NCBI RefSeq assembly: GCF_047302405.1
Contig: NZ_CP154853.1
Span: forward strand, 372,001-436,000
DNA length: 64,000 nucleotides
Reading direction: 5' to 3'
Source: Alkalihalobacillus sp047302405
GTDB taxonomy: Bacteria; Bacillota; Bacilli; Bacillales; Bacillaceae_D
Both the position numbers and the translations under genes were made by a program. Below the pieces are notes generated by a model, which had not been told where the DNA came from, did no database searches, and saw only the letters and a program-made list of their open reading frames with translations. How positions within the stretch are numbered: the stretch's first letter is position 1; each line of letters starts with the position of its first letter. Shown here piece by piece: positions 1-7,851 of the stretch.

Positions 1-1
1 G

Positions 2-1186
2 ATATTATCGATTGCCTCAATTCCTCTTGTCATGACATTAGGGAATTCGATGCTCATTCCCGTCCTGCCAATGATCGAAAAGGAATTAGATATTACTTCG
101 TTACAAGTGAGCATGCTCATTACGATTTATTCCGTTGTGGCGATTATTTGCATTCCGATTGCAGGTTATCTTTCGGACCAAATTGGCAGAAAAAAAGTTA
201 TTATTCCGAGTTTAGTTATTTCAGGAATCGGTGGTTTAGTTTCTGGACTGGCTTCGGTTTATATAGCCAATCCATATTATATGATTTTAATTGGGAGACT
301 ATTGCAAGGAGTTGGGGCAGCTGGTGCTTCTCCTATTGTGATGCCGTTAGTTGGGGATATGTATCGGGATCAAAAGGAGGTTAGTAAAGGGTTAGGAATG
401 ATTGAAACGTCAAACACATTTGGTAAAGTTCTCAGCCCCATTTTAGGGGCAAGTTTAGCGGCTATTCAATGGTACATCCCCTTTTTTTCATTCCCTGTTT
501 TTTGTTTAATTTCAATTGTTTTAATGACCTTTCTCGTCAAATCACCCGAACTGTCAACCGAAAAAGTTAAATTTCCCGATTTTTTGAAGCTACTTAAAGG
601 AATATTTAAACGGGAAGGTAGATGGCTGTACGCTGTATTTATCATTGGTGGAATTTGTATGTTTGTATTATTTGGTGTGCTATTTTATTTATCGACGATG
701 TTGGAAGAGGAACATAATATTGAAGGCATCAAAAAAGGGATTGTGCTTGCTGTGCCCTTAACAGCATTATGTTGTAGTTCCTTTGTAACAGGCAAGTTAA
801 TCGGCCAAAATAAACAAAAAATGAAAGAGATGACGATCATCGGTTTAATCGGACTAACTTTATCGATTGCTGTGATTGCTTTTTCAGAAGATATTTATAT
901 TTTATTAACTTGTTTATTTATAAGTGGGATTGGAATTGGTTTTGCTTTGCCAAGCCTAGACGCTCTTGTCACGGAAGGCATTGTGAAGGAGCAAAGAGGC
1001 TCCGTTACTTCATTCTATAGTTCGATGCGATTTGTTGGAGTAGCTTTAGGTCCACCTATATTTACGTTGCTCATCAAAATATCACACCAGTTTTTATTTT
1101 TATCAAATGCTATTCTATGTTTGATTATTTTATTATTAGCGATATTTTTTATAGAAGGAGGAGAAAAGATCAAAATTACATGGTAA
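2..1186 (+). CDS. MFS drug/siderophore-type exporter (5' truncated)
   Basis: Major facilitator superfamily transporter of the DHA1 type, likely a proton-driven exporter of drugs or other small molecules in the membrane. The frame is open to the window edge and the codons before the first internal ATG (position 32) encode ILSIASIPLV, which continues the first membrane helix, so the true start lies outside. Motif A is visible as GYLSDQIGRKK in the loop after helix 2, and the GRLLQGVGAAGASP stretch fits helix 4. About 11-12 hydrophobic segments follow, ending with FFIEGGEK. It resembles Bacillus YmfD/YitG-type exporters, but the substrate cannot be read from sequence. It is followed at 54 bp by a co-oriented NUDIX gene. 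Confidence 0.85.
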   Translation: MLSIASIPLVMTLGNSMLIPVLPMIEKELDITSLQVSMLITIYSVVAIICIPIAGYLSDQIGRKKVIIPSLVISGIGGLVSGLASVYIANPYYMILIGRLLQGVGAAGASPIVMPLVGDMYRDQKEVSKGLGMIETSNTFGKVLSPILGASLAAIQWYIPFFSFPVFCLISIVLMTFLVKSPELSTEKVKFPDFLKLLKGIFKREGRWLYAVFIIGGICMFVLFGVLFYLSTMLEEEHNIEGIKKGIVLAVPLTALCCSSFVTGKLIGQNKQKMKEMTIIGLIGLTLSIAVIAFSEDIYILLTCLFISGIGIGFALPSLDALVTEGIVKEQRGSVTSFYSSMRFVGVALGPPIFTLLIKISHQFLFLSNAILCLIILLLAIFFIEGGEKIKITW

Positions 1187-1242
1187 GCAATTGATAATGG
1201 ACGTCATTGCCCTTTATACTGAAATGAAGAAGAGGGGCGGTG

Positions 1243-1719
1243 ATGATCATTTATCAATTTACAGATTTAAATGGATGCTCTATTTCTTTACAATTTGCCC
1301 AAGGTTTGCCGCGGGATGTTAAACATGTTTGGATTCTTTGCCGTTTTGAGGAAAGCTGGCTGTTAACAAGGCATAAAAAACGAGGATATGAGTTTCCTGG
1401 TGGAAAGGTCGAAGAAGGAGAGAGTCTAGAAGAAGCTTGTCATCGTGAGGTATATGAAGAAACAGGGGCGATTATTGGGCGGTTAGATTATATCGGTTGG
1501 TATCGTGTGGAGGGCAATGGTCAGCTGTTCAATAAGGCGATTTTTTTGGCTGAAGTTGAGGTCGTTGAGGAGAAGGATGATTATTTAGAAACGAACGGAC
1601 CACTTTTAATCAAACAATTTCCCGACAACCTAAAACAAAATCCAGAATATAGTTTTGTCATGAAGGATAAAGTTTTACCATTAGCCCTTCAGTACATAGA
1701 AAATAGGGACGATAGATGA
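1243..1719 (+). CDS. ytkD: NUDIX hydrolase, YtkD-like
   Basis: NUDIX pyrophosphohydrolase. The complete Nudix box GX5EX7REUXEEXGU runs from about residue 54 to 76 (GGKVEEGESLEEACHREVYEETG). Length (158 aa) and the N-terminal YQFTDLNG segment fit B. subtilis YtkD, a nucleoside triphosphatase/antimutator also reported with RNA pyrophosphohydrolase activity. GTG at 1240 and ATG at 1243 are both possible. The SD AGAGGGG at 1231-1237 is better spaced for ATG 1243. The protein is soluble with no signal peptide. The assignment to YtkD rather than another NUDIX paralogue rests on similarity from memory. Confidence 0.85.
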   Translation: MIIYQFTDLNGCSISLQFAQGLPRDVKHVWILCRFEESWLLTRHKKRGYEFPGGKVEEGESLEEACHREVYEETGAIIGRLDYIGWYRVEGNGQLFNKAIFLAEVEVVEEKDDYLETNGPLLIKQFPDNLKQNPEYSFVMKDKVLPLALQYIENRDDR

Positions 1720-2153
1720 ACTAGAAAATGAAACTTAGCAGACGAGATAGGTTGGCCGACTCCTGGAGGATGAAAGGGGAGTTCACTGAAAAGGTCTTAA
1801 CATCAACTTTAACTTAGAAATTAGTTTTTCGAGTAGATAGTCGCTCATGGATTCAAACTATTTTTTTATGATCCAAAACGTAGCCAGCGGAATACCGGAG
1901 GCTCCCGGTTCACCCGCGGAACGCGTAGGGTATGTAGCTGGCAGAGTATACAAAATCATCCAAACTTGATTCTAACTAACAGAACTTTTTCAGTGGTCAC
2001 AGGAAAGGGGAGGCTGCAATCCATTGGCGTAGACAGTTCAGCTCCCGCCGGAGGGTCTGTGCCTTCCCTCTCACTTTTATAATATTCAAAAAGGGGCTGA
2101 ACCCTCAAAGATCATTTTCATGACTTTTGGGACAGTCCCTTTTTTATTGTCCA
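1720..2153. other. Intergenic region with degenerate repeat elements between convergent genes
   Basis: This 434-bp gap has no credible gene. Around 1880-1960 it contains a copy of a Bacillus-type repeat (ggaggctcccg, then cacccgcggaacgcgtaggg) that recurs at 43340-43485. The segments CACTGAAAAgG (about 1785) and CttTTTCAGTG (about 1987) form inverted arms about 200 bp apart around that core, suggesting an old element. Its last 80 bases (2066-2148) recur almost unchanged at 28928-29000 and end in a terminator hairpin. Confidence 0.6.
2093..2148. terminator. Bidirectional terminator, shared repeat copy 1
   Basis: The stem GGGCTG-aa-CCC-tCAAAG pairs with CTTTTG-GGA-CAGTCCC, followed by TTTTTT on the plus strand. 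The minus strand reads A-tract, stem, then GCCCCTTTTT, so it can also end the ABC operon on that strand. A near-identical hairpin is at 28956-29000. Confidence 0.7.
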
Positions 2154-2945
2154 TTAAAATTGGATTAACTTTTTCTCGAGGAGCTCGACTAGTTTATACA
2201 TGACAGTTGCTAAAACGGCAATCACAACTAAGCTCATTAAGACAAGGGTAAAATTGAATACTTGGAAGCCGTAAATGATTAAGTAGCCAAGCCCTTGTTT
2301 GGAGACGAGAAATTCCCCAACGATAACGCCAACCCATGAAAGGCCGACATTGACTTTTAATGTCGAAATAATCGTTGGCATCGAGGCCGGTAAGATCGCA
2401 TTTCCAAATGTTTGTGCCTTTGATGCTCCAAATGTTTTTAACACTTTAACATAATTAGCGTCGACTTCTTTAAAGGCACTATAAACAACAATCGTAGTGA
2501 TAATGACTGAAATTAAGGCCCCCATTGCTAAAATAGAAGTAAACCCAGGTCCTAGACCGACGATTAAAAGCGGACCAAGGGCAACCTTTGGCATTGAATT
2601 TAAGACGACTAGATAAGGATCAAGGACCTTAGAAGTAAAGGGGGACCACCAAAGGATAGCGGCAATGATGACCCCGACAAGGGTTCCGATAATAAAGCCA
2701 AGAATCGTCTCAAATAAAGTAAAAGATGTGTGTAAAAATAAACTTCCATCAGAGATGCGTGTGACAAGTAAATCCCAAATTCGTGACGGCATACTAAATA
2801 ATAAAGGATCAATCCATCGCTGACGTGCTGCGACTTCCCAAAAAGTAAGGAAGGAAACGAGTATACTTATTTGAACAATAAAAACTTGCCATTTTTGTTT
2901 ACGTAATGAACGTAAATAATTATCATGAAGTTTTCCGAGGTTCAA
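2154..2945 (-). CDS. ytlD: ABC transporter permease, SsuC/ThiX type (YtlD-like)
   Basis: Inner-membrane permease of a binding-protein-dependent importer. It has about six hydrophobic segments and the permease (EAA) loop near residues 163-190 (ANYVKVLKTFGASKAQTFGN, then AILPASMP), where the ATPase docks. Its length of 263 aa is normal for the SsuC/TauC/ThiX family. The start is TTG at 2945, supported by GGAGGAGAT eight bases upstream. It overlaps the 3' end of the ATPase gene by 23 bp, so the two are translationally coupled. It is the last gene of a minus-strand operon of binding protein, ATPase and permease. The substrate may be a thiamine-pyrimidine precursor or a sulfonate-like compound. 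No TPP riboswitch is seen upstream of the operon, so the thiamine role is not supported by regulation. Confidence 0.85.
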   Translation of the reverse strand: MNLGKLHDNYLRSLRKQKWQVFIVQISILVSFLTFWEVAARQRWIDPLLFSMPSRIWDLLVTRISDGSLFLHTSFTLFETILGFIIGTLVGVIIAAILWWSPFTSKVLDPYLVVLNSMPKVALGPLLIVGLGPGFTSILAMGALISVIITTIVVYSAFKEVDANYVKVLKTFGASKAQTFGNAILPASMPTIISTLKVNVGLSWVGVIVGEFLVSKQGLGYLIIYGFQVFNFTLVLMSLVVIAVLATVMYKLVELLEKKLIQF

Positions 2946-3702
2946 GGGATTCCATCTCCTCCCATATTAAGTTGAATTGCTCGGTATAAGCAGAAGTTTG
3001 ACGTGCATCAAAAGGGATGAGTTCCTTTATTTCTTTTGGGATATCAAAAACACGATGAATCCGACCGGGTTTTGTATTTAACAAAACGACTCGATCAGAC
3101 ATCGAAATGGCTTCCCCGATATCATGTGTAACTAAAATCGCTGTTTTGCCTTCCCTTTTTAACGTTTTAAACACGAGATCTTCTAGCTTTAGCTTCGTTT
3201 GATAATCTAGAGCGGAAAAGGGCTCATCTAATAACATAAACGAAGGATCTGATGCGAGCATTCGAATCAGGGCAACCCTTTGTCTCATTCCCCCTGATAA
3301 CTGGGCAGGGTACAACGATTTTTTGTCTAACAAACCCATCGCATCAAGTAAATTTAAAGCTCTTCTTCTTGAAGACTCATCTAATGAATGTCGAATATGC
3401 TGACCAATGGTGATATTACTTTCAATCGTGAGCCAAGGGAATAAATAGTCCTGTTGGAGCATGTAGCCGATATTGGTCGTTTTTGGCTCAATCCGCTTTT
3501 CATTTAATAAAATTTTTCCTTTTGTTGGCTTTAAAATACCAGAAATGAGAGAAAGAAGAGTCGTTTTCCCGCAACCACTTGGACCGATAATCGAGATAAA
3601 TTCTCCTTCATTAATGGTTAATGAAATATCCTCTAATGCTAATGCTGCTTCCTCTTTTGTTAAGTAAATCTTCGAGACGTCTTGAATCGTTAATTTAGCC
3701 AT
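2923..3702 (-). CDS. ytlC: ABC transporter ATP-binding protein, SsuB/ThiZ type (YtlC-like)
   Basis: ATPase subunit that energises the adjacent importer on the cytoplasmic face. The Walker A motif is GPSGCGKTT (residues 40-48). The signature LSGGM is at 135-139, Walker B MLLDE at 156-160, the D-loop SALD follows, and the H-loop histidine is in VTHD near 193. Its length (259 aa) is typical of the nitrate/sulfonate/taurine-type ATPases. It starts with ATG four bases after the stop codon of the binding-protein gene and runs into the permease gene. Confidence 0.9.
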   Translation of the reverse strand: MAKLTIQDVSKIYLTKEEAALALEDISLTINEGEFISIIGPSGCGKTTLLSLISGILKPTKGKILLNEKRIEPKTTNIGYMLQQDYLFPWLTIESNITIGQHIRHSLDESSRRRALNLLDAMGLLDKKSLYPAQLSGGMRQRVALIRMLASDPSFMLLDEPFSALDYQTKLKLEDLVFKTLKREGKTAILVTHDIGEAISMSDRVVLLNTKPGRIHRVFDIPKEIKELIPFDARQTSAYTEQFNLIWEEMESLEPRKTS

Positions 3703-3706
3703 CGAA

Positions 3707-4714
3707 TCAGTCCAATACGCTTTCAGCGATACTTGTATTCACGAGCTCGCGGAAATCAATTTCTTTAGGGAGTTCTCCAGCTGCATCCATAATGACTTGA
3801 AGTTGAATCCAAGCTTCCTCTGTTAAGAGAGGATCAGTTGCATATGAGCCTTGAGATTGATAACGGTCCACAACTTGAGCAATTAACTCGACATCCGCAT
3901 CTTCAAAAAAGGTAGCAATCGATTCAGCGATGACGTCACTTGATTGCTCTTCTACCCATTGTTGTCCTTTATATAACGCGCGAGTGAATGCTTCTAAAGT
4001 CTCTGTGTTTTCTTTAATAAAACTTTCTTTTGACATAAATCCTGTGTATGGCACAAGTCCGGATTCTTCGCCAAACGAGGCGACGATGTACCCAATTCCT
4101 TCATTTTCAAATTGAGTCGCTTGTGGTTCAAATAATTGAACAAAATCACCTGTCCCTGAGGCGAACGCACTTGGAATATTTCCAAAATCAATACTTTGAA
4201 TTAATTCAAGGTCTTGATGAGGGTTAATTCCATGCTTTTTTAGTACATGCTCACCTACCATTTGTGGCATTCCACCGACACGTTGACCTAAAAACGTCGT
4301 ATCACGTAAGTCCTCCCATTCAAATGAATCCATTTTCTCTCTGGAAACAAGGAAAGTCCCATCTGTTTGGGTAAGGGCAGCAAAGTTAACAGCAGGGTCA
4401 TTTGCTCCTTGTGCATAGACGTAAATCGACGTTTCTGCACCTACTAACGCAACATCGGCTCCATCAGAAAGAAGAGTGGTCATCGTCGTATCCCCACCCC
4501 AAGTAGTCGTTAATTCTAAATCAATGCCTTCCTCTTCAAAAAAGCCTTCCGAAATCGCGGCGTATAAAGGGGCATAAAAAATTGAACGAGTTACTTCAGC
4601 TAGACGAATTTTCTGTAATTCTGCGTTTGAATTGGAGCAAGCAACGGGCAGCAAGATTAAAGATATCAGTAGAATGATCGAGGTCATTCGTTTTAAGAAA
4701 ACCATCTGTTTCAA
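3707..4714 (-). CDS. ytlA: ABC transporter substrate-binding lipoprotein, NMT1/ThiY type (YtlA-like)
   Basis: Extracytoplasmic binding protein anchored as a lipoprotein. The N-terminus has two charged residues, a hydrophobic core and the lipobox LPVAC with the lipidated cysteine at about residue 26. The mature part begins like NMT1/ThiY/SsuA proteins (RLAEVTRSIFYAPLYAAISEGFF), which bind pyrimidine precursors, sulfonates or nitrate. It is the first gene of the three-gene importer operon. Its start is divergent from ytmA with about 90 bp between them. The substrate is unknown. A thiamine-precursor role is possible by family. Confidence 0.85.
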   Translation of the reverse strand: MKQMVFLKRMTSIILLISLILLPVACSNSNAELQKIRLAEVTRSIFYAPLYAAISEGFFEEEGIDLELTTTWGGDTTMTTLLSDGADVALVGAETSIYVYAQGANDPAVNFAALTQTDGTFLVSREKMDSFEWEDLRDTTFLGQRVGGMPQMVGEHVLKKHGINPHQDLELIQSIDFGNIPSAFASGTGDFVQLFEPQATQFENEGIGYIVASFGEESGLVPYTGFMSKESFIKENTETLEAFTRALYKGQQWVEEQSSDVIAESIATFFEDADVELIAQVVDRYQSQGSYATDPLLTEEAWIQLQVIMDAAGELPKEIDFRELVNTSIAESVLD

Positions 4715-4803
4715 CTCCTCAAAGGTTAAATATTTGTAATTGTGATAGTCTATGTAGGTGTACGTTATTGTGTGTTAGCCTAGATAATAAAGGTTGTGAA
4801 AAA

Positions 4804-5586
4804 ATGTTACTTGCTCAAGTTAGAGTTCCTTCCCCACATCCACGCATTGAACTTTTTGAAATGACTTATTTGAGTGAAGGCTTAAAAGTGAAAGGTTATT
4901 TAGCGAAGCCCATAATGGCTAAAAGCTTGCCAGGTCTTCTTTATTTAAGAGGAGGAATTAAGAATGTCGGCATGGTACGGGTCCAACGATTAATTCAATG
5001 GGCCAGTGAAGGATTTGTGGTTATGGCTCCGTTTTATCGTGGGAATAAAGGAGGAGAAGGACAAGAGGATTTTGCTGGGGAAGATCGTTATGATGCGATT
5101 CATGCTCTCGATATATTAAGTGAGTTACCATATGTGAATGCCAATAGCCTCCATGCATTAGGTTTTTCTCGTGGTGGTGTGATGGCCCTCCTTACGGCGA
5201 TTGAACGACCTCAATTAACGACATGTACCCTATGGAATGGGGTGACGGACATGTTCTTAACCTATGAAGAACGGGTCGATTTAAGAAGAATGCTGAAGCG
5301 TGTCATTGGTGGTACGCCGAATAAGTATCCCGAACGTTACGAATATAGAAGCCCGATAAGTGAAATGAAAAAAACGAATATCCCGATATTAGTTATTCAT
5401 GGTGAAAAAGATAAACATGTTTCGGTCGAGCATTCAATTCGATTAGAAAAAGCATTAGGTGACCAAGTAGAAGCTTGGTACTTTAAAAAATTTCCCCATC
5501 ATTTCCCTGTTAAAGATCAGCAGAAGGTTTTGGGAAAGGCAGCAAAGTGGATGAAATCACAAGAAAAGAGAAAACTAAACGAATAG
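4804..5586 (+). CDS. ytmA: Alpha/beta hydrolase, YtmA-like
   Basis: Serine hydrolase of the prolyl-oligopeptidase/dienelactone-hydrolase group, cytosolic. The nucleophile elbow is GFSRGG (serine near residue 122), with the acid in HGEKDKH (Asp near 203) and the histidine in FPHHFP (near 232). The block LYLRGGIKNVGMVR and AGEDR match B. subtilis YtmA closely in my memory. ATG at 4804 is preferred over an upstream GTG at 4768 because it matches the family N-terminus. Its physiological substrate is not known. It lies just upstream of the metK promoter, as in B. subtilis where ytmA is near metK. Confidence 0.8.
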   Translation: MLLAQVRVPSPHPRIELFEMTYLSEGLKVKGYLAKPIMAKSLPGLLYLRGGIKNVGMVRVQRLIQWASEGFVVMAPFYRGNKGGEGQEDFAGEDRYDAIHALDILSELPYVNANSLHALGFSRGGVMALLTAIERPQLTTCTLWNGVTDMFLTYEERVDLRRMLKRVIGGTPNKYPERYEYRSPISEMKKTNIPILVIHGEKDKHVSVEHSIRLEKALGDQVEAWYFKKFPHHFPVKDQQKVLGKAAKWMKSQEKRKLNE

Positions 5587-5645
5587 ACGTACGTAGGGAA
5601 TTTTGTATAGGAAAAAACTTGATCCAAAAGAAACGCTAGAGATCG

Positions 5646-5674
5646 TTGACAGTCACCCTGATCTGCGTTATGAT
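5646..5674 (+). promoter_or_regulatory. SigA promoter of the metK leader
   Basis: The -35 box TTGACA (5646-5651) and -10 box TATGAT (5669-5674) are separated by exactly 17 bp, directly upstream of the S-box aptamer. Confidence 0.8.
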
Positions 5675-5690
5675 ATGTCCCGAACGGATA

Positions 5691-5804
5691 CTCTTATCCT
5701 GAGTAGGTGGAGGGACAGGCCCGAAGAAACCCAGCAACCATTACTTCATTGAAAAGAAGTGAAAAGGTGCTAACCTGCAAGGTATATTCCTTGGACGATA
5801 AGAG
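5691..5804 (+). promoter_or_regulatory. SAM-I (S-box) riboswitch of metK
   Basis: The S-box core is present. P1 arms are CTCTTATC (5691-5698) and GATAAGAG (5797-5804), and conserved pieces include GGTGGAGGGAC, CCCGAAGAAACCCAGCAACC, AAAGGTGCTAA and GGCGAAAGG just beyond P1. Binding of S-adenosylmethionine stabilises P1 and lets the downstream terminator form, shutting off metK. This is the expected feedback arrangement in Bacillales. Confidence 0.95.
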
Positions 5805-5822
5805 GCGAAAGGTAAACACTCC

Positions 5823-5858
5823 AACCCTTTTCCTCACTGTGTGGAAAGAGGGTTTTTA
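5823..5858 (+). terminator. Riboswitch-controlled terminator before metK
   Basis: A hairpin AACCCttttCC-TCAC / GTGGAAagaGGGTT is followed by TTTTT, 20 bases past the aptamer. About 120 nt separate it from metK. That spacer holds another small dyad, CGATTGT (5887) and ACAATCG (5904), of unknown role. Confidence 0.8.
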
Positions 5859-5979
5859 TCGTTTATATTTGTCTAAAATACGTCTTCGATTGTTTTTACT
5901 CCCACAATCGGAAATGAGTGCCGTCACAATTTTTCGCCCATGACTGTTTGTTGGTTATGTGCAGAGGAGGAAAATAGAA

Positions 5980-7188
5980 ATGGTTTTAAAAAGTAGACGT
6001 CTATTTACATCAGAATCAGTAACGGAAGGACATCCAGATAAAATTTGTGATCAAATTTCGGATGCCATTCTTGATGAAATTTTGAAAAGTGATCCAAACG
6101 CACGTGTTGCTTGTGAAACATCAGTAAATACAGGACTTGTCCTTGTAGCTGGTGAGATTACAACGAGCACATATGTCGATATTCCGAAAATCGTTCGTGA
6201 GACGATTAAAGGGATCGGTTATACTCGTGCAAAGTATGGTTTTGATGCAGAAACTTGTGCCGTTTTAACATCTATTGATGAGCAATCAGCTGATATCGCT
6301 CAAGGTGTTGACCAAGCATTAGAAGCACGTGAAGGCCAAATGACAGATAAAGAAATCGAAGCAATTGGTGCAGGGGACCAAGGGTTAATGTTCGGTTTTG
6401 CGACAAACGAAACAGAAGAATTAATGCCATTACCAATCTCATTAAGCCATAAATTATCTCGTCGCCTTGCTCAAGTACGTAAAGAAGAAATTCTTGATTA
6501 CTTACGTCCAGATGGAAAAACGCAAGTAACGGTAGAGTATGATGAAGATGGAAAACCAGTTCGTGTTGATACAATTGTTATTTCCACACAGCATCATCCA
6601 GAAGTAACATTAGAGCAAATCGAAAAAGATTTAAAAGAACATGTTATTAATGAAGTCGTTCCTGCTGAGTTAATTGATGCAAGTACAAAATACTTCATTA
6701 ACCCAACTGGTCGATTTGTTATTGGTGGACCTCAAGGGGATGCTGGCTTAACAGGACGTAAAATCATCGTTGATACGTACGGTGGTTACGCTCGTCACGG
6801 TGGCGGTGCGTTCTCTGGTAAAGATGCAACTAAAGTAGACCGTTCTGGTGCTTATGCAGCTCGTTATGTAGCGAAAAACATCGTGGCAGCAGGTCTTGCT
6901 GAGAAATGTGAAGTTCAATTAGCTTATGCTATTGGTGTAGCTCGTCCGGTATCGATTTCAGTTGATACATTTGGTACAGGTGTTGTTTCAGAAGAAGTTC
7001 TAGTTGAATTAATCGCTGAGAACTTTGATCTTCGCCCAGCTGGTATCATCAAAATGCTTGACTTACGTCGCCCAATTTATAAACAAACAGCTGCATATGG
7101 ACATTTTGGCCGTACAGATGTTGCATTACCTTGGGAAAGCACAGATAAAGCCGCAGTGTTAAAAGAACAAGCTAAATTAGCGAAGTAA
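5980..7188 (+). CDS. metK: S-adenosylmethionine synthetase
   Basis: Makes S-adenosylmethionine from methionine and ATP in the cytosol. The protein of 402 aa shows the family motifs GHPDKICDQ near the N-terminus, GAGDQG near residue 130, GPQGDAGLTGRKI, and the phosphate loop GGGAFSGKD. ATG 5980 is chosen over an upstream GTG at 5959 because GAGGAGG (5964-5970) is correctly spaced and the family begins at MVLKSRRLFTSESV. It is single-gene, under the S-box leader and closed by a strong terminator. Confidence 0.98.
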   Translation: MVLKSRRLFTSESVTEGHPDKICDQISDAILDEILKSDPNARVACETSVNTGLVLVAGEITTSTYVDIPKIVRETIKGIGYTRAKYGFDAETCAVLTSIDEQSADIAQGVDQALEAREGQMTDKEIEAIGAGDQGLMFGFATNETEELMPLPISLSHKLSRRLAQVRKEEILDYLRPDGKTQVTVEYDEDGKPVRVDTIVISTQHHPEVTLEQIEKDLKEHVINEVVPAELIDASTKYFINPTGRFVIGGPQGDAGLTGRKIIVDTYGGYARHGGGAFSGKDATKVDRSGAYAARYVAKNIVAAGLAEKCEVQLAYAIGVARPVSISVDTFGTGVVSEEVLVELIAENFDLRPAGIIKMLDLRRPIYKQTAAYGHFGRTDVALPWESTDKAAVLKEQAKLAK

Positions 7189-7220
7189 TATTTTAAGAAA
7201 TGTAAAATAAATATAAAAAA

Positions 7221-7258
7221 AAGCTAAATCGTTGTGAGCAACGATTTAGCTTTTTTAT
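7221..7258 (+). terminator. metK terminator
   Basis: Perfect 14-bp stem AAGCTAAATCGTTG / CAACGATTTAGCTT with a four-base loop and a T6 tail. Confidence 0.9.
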
Positions 7259-7261
7259 ATT

Positions 7262-7433
7262 TAATCAGTTAAGTGGGAAAGTCCTTATCAATGCAGGAGC
7301 AGCGCTGTTAATTGAATATACGAAAGTGAAGGGCCACCCTTTTAACCAACATCGCCCAGTTTATGTAGATATTTTTATAAAAAGGAGAGTATGTGAAGAG
7401 GTTCAATCGGTAAAAATGAAAATAGGGAGGTGA
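7262..7433 (+). other. Intergenic stretch with an unassigned open frame
   Basis: Between the metK terminator and the DUF1540 gene one frame (from 7263) stays open for 57 codons to a stop at 7431-7433. It has no good start with a ribosome binding site and I do not recognise the translation, so I do not call it a gene. Confidence 0.2.
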
Positions 7434-7439
7434 ATGAAA

Positions 7440-7601
7440 ATGGCGACTGATGTATTATGTGAAGTAAATAACTGTGTTTTTTGGGATAATGGAAATCGGT
7501 GTAGTGCCGATAAAATTTATGTAGTTAGTCATAAAGGAAAAAAGGCGAACAAAACTGAAGAAACAGACTGTAAAACGTTCGAACCAGAACATATGGGATA
7601 A
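7440..7601 (+). CDS. DUF1540 mini-protein
   Basis: A 53-residue protein too short for most gene callers. It has the DUF1540 layout: LCEVNNCVFWDNGNRCSA, then DKIYVVSHKG, then ETDCKTFEP, with four spaced cysteines (7, 12, 22, 44) suited to metal binding. GGGAGG at 7425-7430 favours ATG 7440 (nine-base spacing); an in-frame ATG at 7434 is too close. DUF1540 proteins are common in spore-formers and are of unknown function. Confidence 0.8.
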   Translation: MATDVLCEVNNCVFWDNGNRCSADKIYVVSHKGKKANKTEETDCKTFEPEHMG

Positions 7602-7711
7602 GTTTTTTCAGAAGCAAATTTTCCTGAATGGCTACAAAATGATCTCGTCCATTAGGATGCGGTGATCATTTTATATTCATCTGCAAAGTCTATGCTCAAG
7701 ACGATTAATGA

Positions 7712-7778
7712 TGAATAGAAAAGGAAGACTTTGTTAGGGGGGAGGATGATTGGTCTTCCCCCCCTACTTATAATATTG
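7712..7778 (-). ncRNA. Candidate Fur-repressed small RNA with C-rich loop
   Basis: Initiation about seven bases past the -10 would give an RNA of roughly 65 nt with no reading frame and no gene downstream on that strand. It carries the stem GGAAGAC (7759-7753) / GTCTTCC (7729-7723), then TTTTCTATT as a U-rich end. The 23-base loop contains CCTCCCCCC. A run of seven G just 5' can instead pair with those C residues (GGGGGGGAAGA with TCCTCCCCCC, one mismatch), and the two stems exclude each other. Fur-controlled sRNAs with C-rich single-stranded stretches are known in Bacillus (FsrA). Homology to FsrA is not claimed. Ends are estimates. Confidence 0.4.
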
Positions 7779-7791
7779 ATTATCATTATCA
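7777..7791. promoter_or_regulatory. Fur box (7-1-7)
   Basis: TGATTATCATTATCA differs from the Bacillus Fur consensus TGATAATNATTATCA at one position and sits inside a longer palindrome (AATATTGAT to ATCAATATT direction). It does not lie upstream of any protein gene: DUF1540 ends before it and ytoA reads toward it from the other side. Confidence 0.7.
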
Positions 7792-7813
7792 ATATTATAC
7801 ATAGTAGGTGCAA
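7785..7813 (-). promoter_or_regulatory. Minus-strand promoter with -10 inside the Fur box
   Basis: Reading the minus strand, TTGCAC (7813-7808) and GATAAT (7790-7785) are 17 bp apart, each with five of six consensus bases. The -10 lies within the Fur box, so iron-loaded Fur would block it. Confidence 0.55.
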
Positions 7814-7851
7814 GTAAAATTATTTATATAAGATAAACTTCAGCATAGCGA

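Noticed and set aside
4715..4803. Possible TPP riboswitch before the ABC importer operon
   Set aside because: The intergenic gap of about 90 bp has none of the conserved THI-element sequence, so the thiamine link is not supported.
5707..5943. 78-codon open frame over the S-box riboswitch
   Set aside because: It lies within the aptamer and terminator; it is explained by the structured RNA.
7263..7433. 57-codon open frame after metK
   Set aside because: No credible start codon with an SD, unrecognised sequence, and it is also open through the terminator stem, as expected by chance.
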